Below are positions 7,205 to 14,458 of a stretch of 14,802 nt of DNA, one piece after another (positions within the stretch are counted from its first letter, which is position 1; each line of letters opens with the position of its first letter). The notes beneath the pieces are model-generated. The model was not told where the DNA came from, made no database searches, and worked only from the letters and a program-made list of their open reading frames with translations. A program made the position numbers and the translations under genes. The stretch lies in NCBI GenBank assembly GCA_002328485.1, contig DCUF01000009.1, forward strand, positions 48,456-63,257. The letters are read 5' to 3'. The stretch is from Deltaproteobacteria bacterium UBA2221. Its GTDB lineage: Bacteria > Desulfobacterota > Syntrophorhabdia > Syntrophorhabdales > WCHB1-27.

Positions 7205-7368
7205 GACGGATAGCCGTCGTGTGAGGCGCAAGCCTTGAACCTTGGTGTCTTTCCTCGCTCCGGATGCCTCGCCCATTACTGTCTGAGGGTGAGATGGATG
7301 TATAGACATGCCTTCGAAACTAATATAGAATTTCTTGGCTGGACCACGAAGATACGGGAGATTTGGCA

Positions 7369-8205
7369 TTGGAATTCCTCACGAATTTGCGCAAGAATCG
7401 CTTAGCCCTATGGGGGCTTTTGATTCTTGTCCCCATGTTTTTCACGGCAGTTTTTGCCCAACTCCTTTCCCCCCATAATCCGGTTGAGCCCAACATGAAG
7501 AACGTGCTCGCCGCCCCTTCCTTTTCCCATCCCTTTGGAACCGACATGCTCGGGAGGGATGTTCTGTCCCGGGTTGTCTACGGAAGTCGGGTCTCACTTC
7601 TCGTTGGGTTCGTTTCGGTCGGTATTGCGACGATCATCGGCGTGCTCCTGGGTGCTGTGTCGGGATACTATGGCGGCGTTGTCGATGCGATCATCATGCG
7701 CTTCGTGGATCTCATGATGTGCTTCCCCACATTCTTCCTCATACTGGCTGTCATCGCCTTCTTGGAACCAAGCATCTGGAACATTATGATTGTTATCGGC
7801 CTTACCAGTTGGATGGGGATATCTCGTCTCGTTCGGGCGGAGATTCTGAGCATCAAGAACAAGGAATTCGTTCTGGCAGCCAGGGCCGAGGGGCTTTCAA
7901 ATGCAAGGATCATCTTCAGTCATATCCTGCCGAACGCCCTTTCTCCGGTCTGGGTTGTAGCCACTCTCGGGATCGGCGGCGCCATTCTGACCGAATCTGC
8001 GTTGAGCTTCCTGGGCATCGGAGTCCAGCCGCCAACGGCCAGTTGGGGGAACCTCCTTGCCCAGGCAAAGGACAACATCGAGATCGCGTGGTGGCTGTCT
8101 CTCTACCCCGGAATAGCCATTTTTCTTACCGTCATGGGATATAATCTCCTCGGTGAAGGGTTGAGCGATATCCTTGACCCCCGGCGCCGGTACCAGGCTC
8201 GATAG
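7369..8205 (+). CDS. ABC transporter permease, DppC/OppC type (orphan)
   Basis: This is an inner-membrane subunit of a dipeptide, oligopeptide or nickel-type importer. The 278-residue product has a membrane helix near the start (LALWGLLILVPMFF) and then the conserved FGTDMLGRDVLSRVVYGSRVSL segment before the main membrane domain. Four to five more hydrophobic helices follow. The cytoplasmic EAA loop is ARAEGLSNARIIFSHILPN, and the typical ends are SALSFLGIGVQPPTASWGNLL and LSDILDPRRR. The TTG at 7369 is favoured because GGGAG (7356-7360) sits 8 nt ahead of it; the TTG at 7363 would be too close. DppC-type subunits normally need a DppB partner, two ATPases and a binding protein, none of which is present here. 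It may be the relic of a broken operon. Confidence 0.93.
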   Translation: MEFLTNLRKNRLALWGLLILVPMFFTAVFAQLLSPHNPVEPNMKNVLAAPSFSHPFGTDMLGRDVLSRVVYGSRVSLLVGFVSVGIATIIGVLLGAVSGYYGGVVDAIIMRFVDLMMCFPTFFLILAVIAFLEPSIWNIMIVIGLTSWMGISRLVRAEILSIKNKEFVLAARAEGLSNARIIFSHILPNALSPVWVVATLGIGGAILTESALSFLGIGVQPPTASWGNLLAQAKDNIEIAWWLSLYPGIAIFLTVMGYNLLGEGLSDILDPRRRYQAR

Positions 8206-8232
8206 GAGGTTTATGGGTTTAGCGGGGGCTCA

Positions 8233-9528
8233 TCAAGGTGCGGGCAAAACCAGGACCTTGTCGATCCGCTGGCCGTCCATGTCCAGGACCTCAAATCTCA
8301 TGCCATTCCAAGTGAAATGGGCGCCAGGCGATGGAATTTGGCCGAATTGAACAAGCATGAAGCCGCCGAGGGTGTCGTAGTACCCCTTGTCCTCACCCGG
8401 CATCTCGTCGATCTCGAACATCTCTTTGAATTTGTCGACAGGCAGGAGGGCGTCGAGGAGCCAGGAGCCGTCTTCACGCTGTACGGCCTCAGCATCGCCA
8501 TTCATATGTAACGAGGGGAGGTCCCCCACGATCGCCTCAAGGATGTCATGGAGGGTGATGATACCCTGGAGATTGCCATACTCATCAATGACCAGAGCCG
8601 CGTGGGTCATGGCCTGTTTGAACCGTTCCAGGACCTTGTAGACGGTTAGGCCTTCAGGGACGAAAAGGGCCGGTACAACGAGAGATTTGATGTCAGGCCT
8701 GTCTGATGTTGAAGACTGAGCCCATAAATCCTTAATGGAGACCGTACCCTGAATATTATCGAGCTCATGTTGGTACACGGGAAATATGGAATGTCCACTT
8801 TCCTGTATCTTCTTCCAGTTCTCTTCCGATGAATCCTCGACATCCAGAGCAACGACATCGGGTCGGTGGGTCATGAGATCATTGACATCGCGGTCCCCCA
8901 GGCTGAGAACACGCGTTACCATATCCTGCTCATACTCCTCGAAGACGCCCGCCTGCGTGCCCTGTTCGATCATTATCTTGATTTCTTCCTCGGTAACATG
9001 GCCTTCAGGCTTCTTGCGTACCCGAAGCACCAGAAGCACCGCATCCGTCGAAACACTCAAGATCGCTATAAGGGGTGCTGCAATGCGGGACAAAAGGCGC
9101 ATCGGCCCGGCTACAAGAGAGGCTATTCTCTCGGCGTGGCTCAGGGCCAGCCGTTTGGGGACCAACTCGCCGATCACGAGGGACAGATAGGTTATCGAAA
9201 CGACAACGATTCCAATGCTAATCCCGGAGCTGTACCCAGCGGGGACCTCCAACGCACTGAGCCAGACCGTCAGGCTCTTTGCTATCGTGGCACCGCCGAA
9301 GACGCCGGTAAAGATTGCCACCAGGCTGATCCCGATCTGGATGGCCGAAAGGAACTTGTTGGGTTCTTTGAATACCTCAAGGGCTCGCGATGCATCGTTA
9401 TCTCCGCGCTTCGCAAGTTCCTGCAAGCGAGTCTTGCGGGCGGAAACCATGGCCATTTCGGCCATGGACAGAATGCCGTTGACGAACACCAAGGCGATGA
9501 TGATGACAATCTCAGTCGTCACGGACAT
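8233..9528 (-). CDS. HlyC/CorC family transporter (CNNM/DUF21 plus CBS pair)
   Basis: The 431-residue product is an inner-membrane protein of the family linked to magnesium or cobalt efflux (CorC, CNNM); substrates in most members are unproven. The N-terminal DUF21 domain (about 1-190) has four hydrophobic segments and the family motifs NGILSMAEMAMVSARKTRLQ and IGELVPKRLAL. A CBS pair follows, with DLMTHRPDVVALDV and VYQHELDNIQGTVSIKDLW first and AALVIDEYGNLQGIITLHDI second. The C-terminal CorC_HlyC domain (about 350-430) ends in RFEVLDMDGQRIDKVLV. The ATG at 9528 lies 13 nt after GGAG, a loose spacing. It converges on the orphan permease with only 27 bp between the two stops and no hairpin. 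Confidence 0.94.
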   Translation of the reverse strand: MSVTTEIVIIIALVFVNGILSMAEMAMVSARKTRLQELAKRGDNDASRALEVFKEPNKFLSAIQIGISLVAIFTGVFGGATIAKSLTVWLSALEVPAGYSSGISIGIVVVSITYLSLVIGELVPKRLALSHAERIASLVAGPMRLLSRIAAPLIAILSVSTDAVLLVLRVRKKPEGHVTEEEIKIMIEQGTQAGVFEEYEQDMVTRVLSLGDRDVNDLMTHRPDVVALDVEDSSEENWKKIQESGHSIFPVYQHELDNIQGTVSIKDLWAQSSTSDRPDIKSLVVPALFVPEGLTVYKVLERFKQAMTHAALVIDEYGNLQGIITLHDILEAIVGDLPSLHMNGDAEAVQREDGSWLLDALLPVDKFKEMFEIDEMPGEDKGYYDTLGGFMLVQFGQIPSPGAHFTWNGMRFEVLDMDGQRIDKVLVLPAP

Positions 9529-9602
9529 AGGATAGACCGATCTCCTGTCTTTCGGGAGCTATGGGCAGGTGAGCATATGGGAAAGGGGTAACTAATGGAT
9601 TT

Positions 9603-9611
9603 ATTATACCA
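9603..9611 (-). promoter_or_regulatory. Extended -10 promoter of the CorC-family gene
   Basis: On the minus strand the sequence reads TGGTATAAT: a perfect -10 box with the upstream TGn extension. It lies 75 bp before the ATG at 9528. No good -35 hexamer sits 16-18 bp upstream, which is usual for extended -10 promoters. Confidence 0.6.
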
Positions 9612-9739
9612 CAACTACGCTAATCTGCGCTAGCCCATTCTTCCCCAGAGGGGAGCCGGCACAACTCGTAACCCTTTGGTTTACGTAAAAAAATGTGCTC
9701 AGCATGCTACCTTTAACCGACAGAACAGGAAAAACTTTT

Positions 9740-9757
9740 CATTTAGAAGACTAAATG
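9740..9757. repeat. Perfect 7-bp palindrome, possible operator
   Basis: CATTTAG (9740-9746) and CTAAATG (9751-9757) flank the spacer AAGA. It lies in an AT-rich part of the gap, about 130 bp upstream of the CorC-side -10 box. It has the size of a small repressor site or a short hairpin; no function can be assigned. Confidence 0.4.
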
Positions 9758-9884
9758 GGTCTTTAAATGTCAACAGATTTTTTCCCGTAAAATGGTACAT
9801 TTCCGAAGGTAGAGAGGGGTAGCGTCTCCCGTGGAATAGGTCATCAGCGATTCCCCACCTCGGGCATCGTTGAGTAAACAATCC

Positions 9885-11429
9885 TTAATCCTCTCCCCCA
9901 TTCCCTGTTCCAAGCATAGCGGCCGCCTCAGATGACGGTAATTCCTGGACCTTCTTCAACTTTTTCTCGATGGTTCTGGATTTCTTCGTAGCGCTCTCAA
10001 TGGTGCTGCTTGCCTCTTCCAACTTCCTGTGGGTCTTCTCGAGAAGATCCCCAAATCTACCAAATTCGGTCTTTACGGCGCCCAGAAGCGCCCACACCTC
10101 ACTCGATCGTTTCTCGATGGCCAGGGTCCTAAAACCCATACTGAGACTATTGAGCAGGGCCGAAAGTGTGGTCGGACCGGCCACCACAACCCTGCACTCG
10201 CGCTGCAAGACGTCGCACAAGCCTGGTCGGCGCACAACCTCCGCGTAGAGCCCCTCTACGGGGAGAAACATGATGGCGAAGTCGGTTGTGTAGGGAGGGT
10301 CAATATATTTGTCCTTGATCGCCCGCGCCTCAAGCCTGATTCGGGCTTCAAGCTGTCTGGAGGCATCTTCCGCTTCGCTGCCCGAAGCCCGCTCTTGGGC
10401 GTCGATCAGGCGTTGGTAATCCTCCTGAGGGAACTTGGCATCAACGGGAAGCCATAGCACTTCCCCGTGATCGGCTTGTCCGGGAAGCCGTATGGCAAAC
10501 TCTACCCTGTCCTTGCTTCCCCGCTTGGTCGCCACATTCTTGGCAAACTGCTCGCTCGTCAGGACCTGATCGAGGAGATTCCCCAACTGTATCTCCCCCC
10601 AGGTGCCGCGTGCCTTGACGTTGGTCAATACCTTCTTCAGGTCTCCCACGCTGGTGGCCAGATTCTGCATCTCCCCCAGGCCTTTGTGTACGAGCTCGAG
10701 CCTATCGCTCACCAGCTTGAAGGACTCCCCGAGCCGTGCTTCCAGTGTTTTATGCAGCTTCTCCTCGACCACACCCCTCATCTGGTCAAGTTTCTGACTA
10801 TTGTCGTCCTGGAGAAGTTTCAATCTCGATTCGACGCCCTCTCGAAGTTTGTCCATTTTCTGTTCGTTCGCCTGGGTCAGACCCGCAATCTGAGAAGAGA
10901 ATAACTCCAACTGGTTTCTCTGTAGTTGTGCCATCTCGCTTATCCGGTGCAACAATGAATCACCGAGTGATTTCAACGCCAAACTGAGCTCCTCCCTGCC
11001 ACGACGGGCATTGAGGCTTGCTTCCTCCTGGAAGGCCTTGAGCTGCGTCTCAAGGGTGTCACGATTCCGGTTCAGCCGCTCCTCGTTACTTTTTGTGAGT
11101 GTCACCAACTGACCGGCAAAGATGTCAAGTTGGTTTTTCTGCGAATTCGATACCTCGCTAATACGCGCGAGAAGGGAATCAAAAGATAGGGTGAGGGTTC
11201 CAGCCAGTTCTTCACGTGTCTGGCGCCCCTGGACAATCGATTCTTCCCGGTTTCTGGATATCTCTTCCCGAAAATTGCGTTCGATTCTTTCCTGATTCTT
11301 CTCAAGGAGGGCCAGTTGTCCGTCAATAGGAGAATTTCGGAGGGCGGCGATTCTCTTCAGGAGCGTGATGACTAACGCGATGAGGATCGCGCAGAAGAGC
11401 GCGATCAATAATAAGAGGGCGTTACTCAT
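9885..11429 (-). CDS. rmuC: DNA recombination protein RmuC
   Basis: RmuC family proteins limit inverted-repeat recombination in E. coli and carry a predicted PD-(D/E)xK-like nuclease fold. The 514-residue product has an N-terminal membrane anchor (about 4-24). A long Gln/Glu/Arg-rich coiled coil runs to about residue 250, and the conserved domain starts with GTWGEIQLGNLLDQVL. The family hallmark LPVDAKFPQEDYQRL lies near residue 326-340, followed by DFAIMFLPVEGLYAEVV and the LLNSLSMGFRTLAIEKRS block. The coiled coil contains two similar 73-residue units (72-144 and 145-217), which explains a length above E. coli RmuC (475). The ATG at 11429 has no strong ribosome site. It appears to be transcribed alone. 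Confidence 0.95.
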   Translation of the reverse strand: MSNALLLLIALFCAILIALVITLLKRIAALRNSPIDGQLALLEKNQERIERNFREEISRNREESIVQGRQTREELAGTLTLSFDSLLARISEVSNSQKNQLDIFAGQLVTLTKSNEERLNRNRDTLETQLKAFQEEASLNARRGREELSLALKSLGDSLLHRISEMAQLQRNQLELFSSQIAGLTQANEQKMDKLREGVESRLKLLQDDNSQKLDQMRGVVEEKLHKTLEARLGESFKLVSDRLELVHKGLGEMQNLATSVGDLKKVLTNVKARGTWGEIQLGNLLDQVLTSEQFAKNVATKRGSKDRVEFAIRLPGQADHGEVLWLPVDAKFPQEDYQRLIDAQERASGSEAEDASRQLEARIRLEARAIKDKYIDPPYTTDFAIMFLPVEGLYAEVVRRPGLCDVLQRECRVVVAGPTTLSALLNSLSMGFRTLAIEKRSSEVWALLGAVKTEFGRFGDLLEKTHRKLEEASSTIESATKKSRTIEKKLKKVQELPSSEAAAMLGTGNGGED

Positions 11430-11798
11430 CGGTTAGGGAACTCACCCCTATTGCTTACTCCACTTCCTTCCAAACATCAATCGGTTTTTCAAGGGAGTCA
11501 AGGGCCCTGAACTCTTGTTTGGGCCCGGCAAGCAAGCTGAAACACCCCCTTCCTTAGTCTACCTACCTGTTACTCACACCCCGGAGGAATTGGCAGACCC
11601 TTGACCGGGAGGGGTTCAATTTCTGCCCAAAGAAATCCCTCCTTTGAGCAAGATTGCCATGAAGATGCTGCTCTTCGAATGCCCACCTGAGCTCAACGAG
11701 AAGGGGTCCGCCGTGCAAGCTCCGGTGATTATCGAATCTCTGAGGGCAGAACAAGAGATTTATGGCCGTGGCCCGGCCCCCAAGAGAGACACGGGGGA
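11430..11798. other. Gap between rmuC and the PagL-like pseudogene
   Basis: No gene is supported in this 369-nt stretch. Long overlapping reading frames exist on both strands but lack starts with ribosome sites and family motifs. Two GGGCCC palindromes 16 bp apart (about 11500-11530) and a weak CCCCC/GGGGG stem just past the pseudogene stop are the only structures noticed. Confidence 0.5.
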
Positions 11799-12355
11799 TC
11801 AGAAATACCGTCCTGCCACAATGGTATTGGAATGAACCGAACGATTTTGGGGACGCAGTTGCGGCCTTCGAGTAGTGCCTAAACCCATTCTCGACAAACA
11901 GGCCCTCGTATCGAAAACCCAGCGTCGCTTCAAGAAGGAAGAGCAGATGGGTGCCCTGCTCTTCGAATTTGATGGTGGTATAGGCCACACCAATCTGCGG
12001 GCCCAGATACAGACCCCGCCGGCGCCTGAATGAAAGGGCTGCCATTTTATCCCGGCATTGAATCCAATATCGACTCCGGATTCTGGACCATTGACATACG
12101 AGGTGAAGGGCTCAAGAGTCAGCGCCGCTTTCGGGTGATGATAGGGCCTTTCGTAAAGGTGCGAGACCTGGAAGAAATCGTAGCCCCTTCCTCCCTCGAC
12201 CTTCATCATCAGTTTGTTGATGTTGAGTGCTCCGAAGCCATAGCCTAGGGTCACCGGGTGTACTGCCGCAGCGGCCGCAGGGGTGAAGATGAGCAAGGAA
12301 AGGGGGGAGAGAATAACCGCCGATGGACGCGATTCTCAGGGAATCGGCGGTTCAT
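11799..12355 (-). pseudogene. PagL-like lipid A deacylase (acyloxyacyl hydrolase family), frameshifted
   Basis: Conceptual translation must change frame to follow the family. From 12335 to about 12026 one frame gives a hydrophobic leader (SPLSLLIFTPAAAAA) and the beta-barrel start HPVTLGYGFGALNINK up to VDIGFNAGIKWQPF. From about 12024 to 11865 a second frame gives YLGPQIGVAYTTIKFEEQGT and the active-site-like FRHYSKA. The first frame then returns with LRPQNRSVHSNTIVAGRYF and the stop at 11799. In PagL the catalytic His and Ser lie in an H-x-S-N motif; here HYS is kept but the Asn is Lys. The two shifts compensate each other. A third is likely near the start, because the only ATG with a ribosome site (12355) is in yet another frame. 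Real decay or assembly indels are both possible. Confidence 0.68.
12315..12352. repeat. Hairpin with an alternative inner stem, pseudogene leader
   Basis: AACCGCCGAT (12315-12324) and ATCGGCGGTT (12343-12352) form a perfect 10-bp stem around an 18-nt loop. A second stem, GATTC (12331-12335) with GAATC (12341-12345), overlaps the right arm, so the two cannot form fully at once. No U-run follows on either strand, which argues against a terminator. Confidence 0.6.
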
Positions 12356-12365
12356 CTACCTCTGA

Positions 12366-12394
12366 ATCCTATCCTGGCATGGTGTTGAAGTCAA
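12366..12394 (-). promoter_or_regulatory. Probable promoter of the PagL-like pseudogene
   Basis: On the minus strand, TTGACT (12389-12394, 5 of 6) and TAGGAT (12366-12371, 4 of 6) are exactly 17 bp apart. The predicted transcript start falls near 12359, a few bases before the ATG at 12355 and the hairpin. The ribosome site AGAGG would then be barely included, so the exact start is doubtful. Confidence 0.45.
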
Positions 12395-12476
12395 CCACGG
12401 CAAGGGCTTGCGGACGAGGGTTCATGCACCCCTGACTGTTTGCCTTGTCCGTGGCTTCGGTCACTGCGTCGAGACG

Positions 12477-12893
12477 ATGAGCCTGGCGCCGGGAGTGCAT
12501 GGCGGGGAAGGACGTGAATCGCTTGGTCTGGTACGGTTGTTGCAAATTTTACCGGCGGTGCTCAAGAGGTTTTTGAACGTTGGAGGGTTGGGGATAGTGG
12601 ACACCGTCGATTTGACACCCTTCTTGAAACAGAAGGTGCAGGAATGGAGGAAGGCGCAGCAAAAAGATCCGGGTTTGAAGTCTCTGGAACAAGTGGGGAA
12701 AGATTTTTTGGACCTTCAGTTCCGGGGGTCTCAACATAGTGCAAGGATAGCGGCAAAGATTTCTTCGAGACTGGAGGGACTCGGCAAGAGAGACAGGATT
12801 GAGAACTACATCAATCACATGTCCCAGGAGGAAAGGAAATATGTGAGTCTTATTAGCCTGTTGGAGGAATTCACCATCCATAAGGGCGCTTGA
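12477..12893 (+). CDS. Hypothetical protein, helical, unknown function
   Basis: I do not recognise this 138-residue product. The frame is open from a TTG at 12408; the ATG at 12477 is the first ATG but has no clear ribosome site. From about residue 20 the sequence looks like a real, mostly helical soluble protein. It has a hydrophobic stretch (LVRLLQILPAVLKRFL), a charged segment (LKQKVQEWRKAQQKDPG) and a mixed-charge end (MSQEERKYVSLISLLEEF). The first part reads less naturally and may be untranslated. It stands alone between a pseudogene and a repeat, so it could also be the tail of a decayed gene. No signal peptide, membrane helix or metal motif is visible. Confidence 0.45.
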   Translation: MSLAPGVHGGEGRESLGLVRLLQILPAVLKRFLNVGGLGIVDTVDLTPFLKQKVQEWRKAQQKDPGLKSLEQVGKDFLDLQFRGSQHSARIAAKISSRLEGLGKRDRIENYINHMSQEERKYVSLISLLEEFTIHKGA

Positions 12894-13030
12894 CTCAAGA
12901 CAGGAAAAGGGATTGATTGGACTCTATCCTCATGCTGTCTGCAGGCATGATCACTATCACCTCAGCGTCGAAACCCTGACGGCCGGGCGTTGGAATATTG
13001 TCGGTCTAGCCCGAATACGGGGGTGAAAGA

Positions 13031-13063
13031 CGTCTTCAGCACCGCACCAGAATGTTGAAGACG
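13031..13063. repeat. REP-like palindromic element
   Basis: CGTCTTCA (13031-13038) and TGAAGACG (13056-13063) form a perfect 8-bp stem around a 17-nt loop in the gene-free stretch between the hypothetical gene and the thiolase. Size and setting resemble dispersed palindromes mobilised by Y1-type transposases, but only one copy is in this window. A smaller stem, TCATGC/GCATGA, lies near 12931-12951. Confidence 0.4.
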
Positions 13064-13105
13064 GTCCCTTGGTGACACCTCCACCCTCACTCTTTCGTTA
13101 TATCC

Positions 13106-13201
13106 CTACGCTAATGGGAACATATCGATGATCAAAAGGGCCGTTGATGTCGGGTCCACTTTGGCCCCCAGCCTATTCAGACCATGATGCCTTCCCTCCA
13201 A
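13106..13201 (-). pseudogene. Possible remnant of an isochorismatase-family hydrolase N-terminus
   Basis: A 31-codon minus-strand frame just downstream of the thiolase contains KVDPTSTALLIIDM. This matches in order and spacing the usual first strand of cysteine hydrolases of the isochorismatase family (a DPxxTALLVIDM-like start, whose Asp is catalytic). It then runs into a TAG after six residues. The rest of the gene is absent: the next bases upstream of 13106 hold the palindromic element. The match is short, so chance is not excluded. Confidence 0.35.
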
Positions 13202-13252
13202 CTTCACCTTTCCCCTTTGCTTTCGCCACAACCCCCGATCCTTGCGCTGTCC

Positions 13253-14458
13253 CTACCCCACCTTCACGATAAGGGCTGCGGCTGTATCACCGGCAGCGCA
13301 TCCCGCGAATAGACCGTAACCACCACCCAGTATGGTCAGCTCCTCGATCATCTCAATGATACCCCTGCCTGCTGTGGGACCCTGGGGGTGACCGTAGATG
13401 AGGGAGCATCCGTAGTTGTCTATGGTCATGACATCAATGCCCAGCTTCCTGGCCAGGTTCAGGTCGTTTGCGGCAAAGGGGTTGTGGGTCTTTACGGCCC
13501 TGATGTCGGCCGCTTTGAGGCCTGCAATATCGAGGGCCATCTGGGCTGCCGGAACGGGTGCTGCAGGCATAAAGGCCGGTTTGACCCTGGCGAAGCCGTA
13601 GGAGATGATCTGGATCTCTATCGACGGATCGGCGCTCAGTTCCTTGGCCCTGTCACGGGTGGTGACGATGATACCGCAGTTGCCGTCGGCAGGAAAGGTC
13701 TGGGCGCCAAAACTATGGGTGGCACCGTGGCGGAAGGGTTTTAAGGCAGCCAGACCTTCTGCTGTGGTCTTTGTCCAACCCTCATCCTCTTCCACCAGCT
13801 TGGTCCTCTTCTTGTCAACAATGCAGAGGGGCGCAAACATATACCGTTTCTGGAAGGCCCTGTCGTCCTTGAGGGCGTCCTGGTATTGTTCGTATCGTCT
13901 CAGCACCACGGCATCGCACTCCTCTTTGGTAAGGCCCATCTCCTTCGCAACGTTCTCGGCCGTCTCTGCCATGGCCACGCGCAGAATCGGGGGACCTCCG
14001 AAGTTATCCATGTTCCAGTCTTCCCTAACCGGCTGTCCACCAGGGCCCAGTGGATCGGCCCATGTGGTGTGGGGACCATTGGAGCAGCGGTCGCTCATCA
14101 GGCCGTATCCCACGTTGTAGACACCCAGCTCCAGGTCCTTTGCGATCAGGTTGAGGATGGTGGTCGAGGTTGAGCACGCCTGGTGGATAAAGAGACCGGG
14201 AACAAACTTCTGATTATCTGTCAGGATGGCCCCTGCCATCTGGTGGGAGTGAAACCAGTAGTGCTGGGCAACCGTGGTGCCGAAGTAGAGGTAATCGATG
14301 ATGGTCGGATCGAGAGACTTCTTCTCCAGGAACCATCGTCGTGCCGTCTTGGGGCCCAGCAGACAGGCGTTGTCGTGCTGCATGCTCATCTGCCAGCGGC
14401 AAAAGGGGGTCGAGTAGTATCCTCCGTAGGGGATATACGCCTTTGTGTAGGTTTGCAT
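13253..14458 (-). CDS. Thiolase superfamily protein (acyl-CoA acetyltransferase-like)
   Basis: Thiolases cleave 3-oxoacyl-CoA with CoA or condense acyl-CoA units. The 401-residue product, a normal thiolase length, is started at the ATG at 14458. GGAGG (14467-14471) sits 8 nt ahead of it, although the frame stays open further upstream. The nucleophilic cysteine is C95 in HQACSTSTT. The other fingerprint motifs are HNPF (325-328) in place of NEAF or HDCF, GHP (356-358, H357 catalytic), and C387 in GCAAGDTAAALIV in place of the usual glycine-rich CxG loop. The HxxF form points to the SCP2-like branch. No acyl-CoA dehydrogenase, hydratase or DUF35 partner is inside the window, so the substrate is unknown. 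The broken thiolase upstream suggests a former two-thiolase or duplicated locus. Confidence 0.9.
   Translation of the reverse strand: MQTYTKAYIPYGGYYSTPFCRWQMSMQHDNACLLGPKTARRWFLEKKSLDPTIIDYLYFGTTVAQHYWFHSHQMAGAILTDNQKFVPGLFIHQACSTSTTILNLIAKDLELGVYNVGYGLMSDRCSNGPHTTWADPLGPGGQPVREDWNMDNFGGPPILRVAMAETAENVAKEMGLTKEECDAVVLRRYEQYQDALKDDRAFQKRYMFAPLCIVDKKRTKLVEEDEGWTKTTAEGLAALKPFRHGATHSFGAQTFPADGNCGIIVTTRDRAKELSADPSIEIQIISYGFARVKPAFMPAAPVPAAQMALDIAGLKAADIRAVKTHNPFAANDLNLARKLGIDVMTIDNYGCSLIYGHPQGPTAGRGIIEMIEELTILGGGYGLFAGCAAGDTAAALIVKVG

Larger units (their letters stand above)
9529..9884. other. Intergenic region between rmuC and the CorC-family gene
   Basis: This 356-nt gap lies downstream of rmuC and upstream of the CorC-family gene, both on the minus strand. 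It holds the CorC-side promoter and one short perfect palindrome, listed separately. I see no gene. A 60-codon minus-strand reading frame at 9699-9881 has no recognisable protein features or ribosome site. Confidence 0.6.

Noticed and set aside
8866..9591. 241-codon plus-strand frame opposite the CorC-family gene
   Set aside because: Long antisense frame of a GC-balanced gene; low-complexity His/Asp/Arg composition and no motifs, whereas the opposite strand encodes clear DUF21 and CBS domains.
9699..9881. 60-codon minus-strand reading frame in the rmuC-CorC gap
   Set aside because: No ribosome site, no hydrophobic or conserved pattern, and it ends inside an AT-rich promoter-like stretch; chance frame.
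11563..12045. 160-codon minus-strand frame taken as an independent gene
   Set aside because: Only its first part (to about 11865) resembles a protein, and that part is the middle of the PagL-like gene; the rest has no family features.
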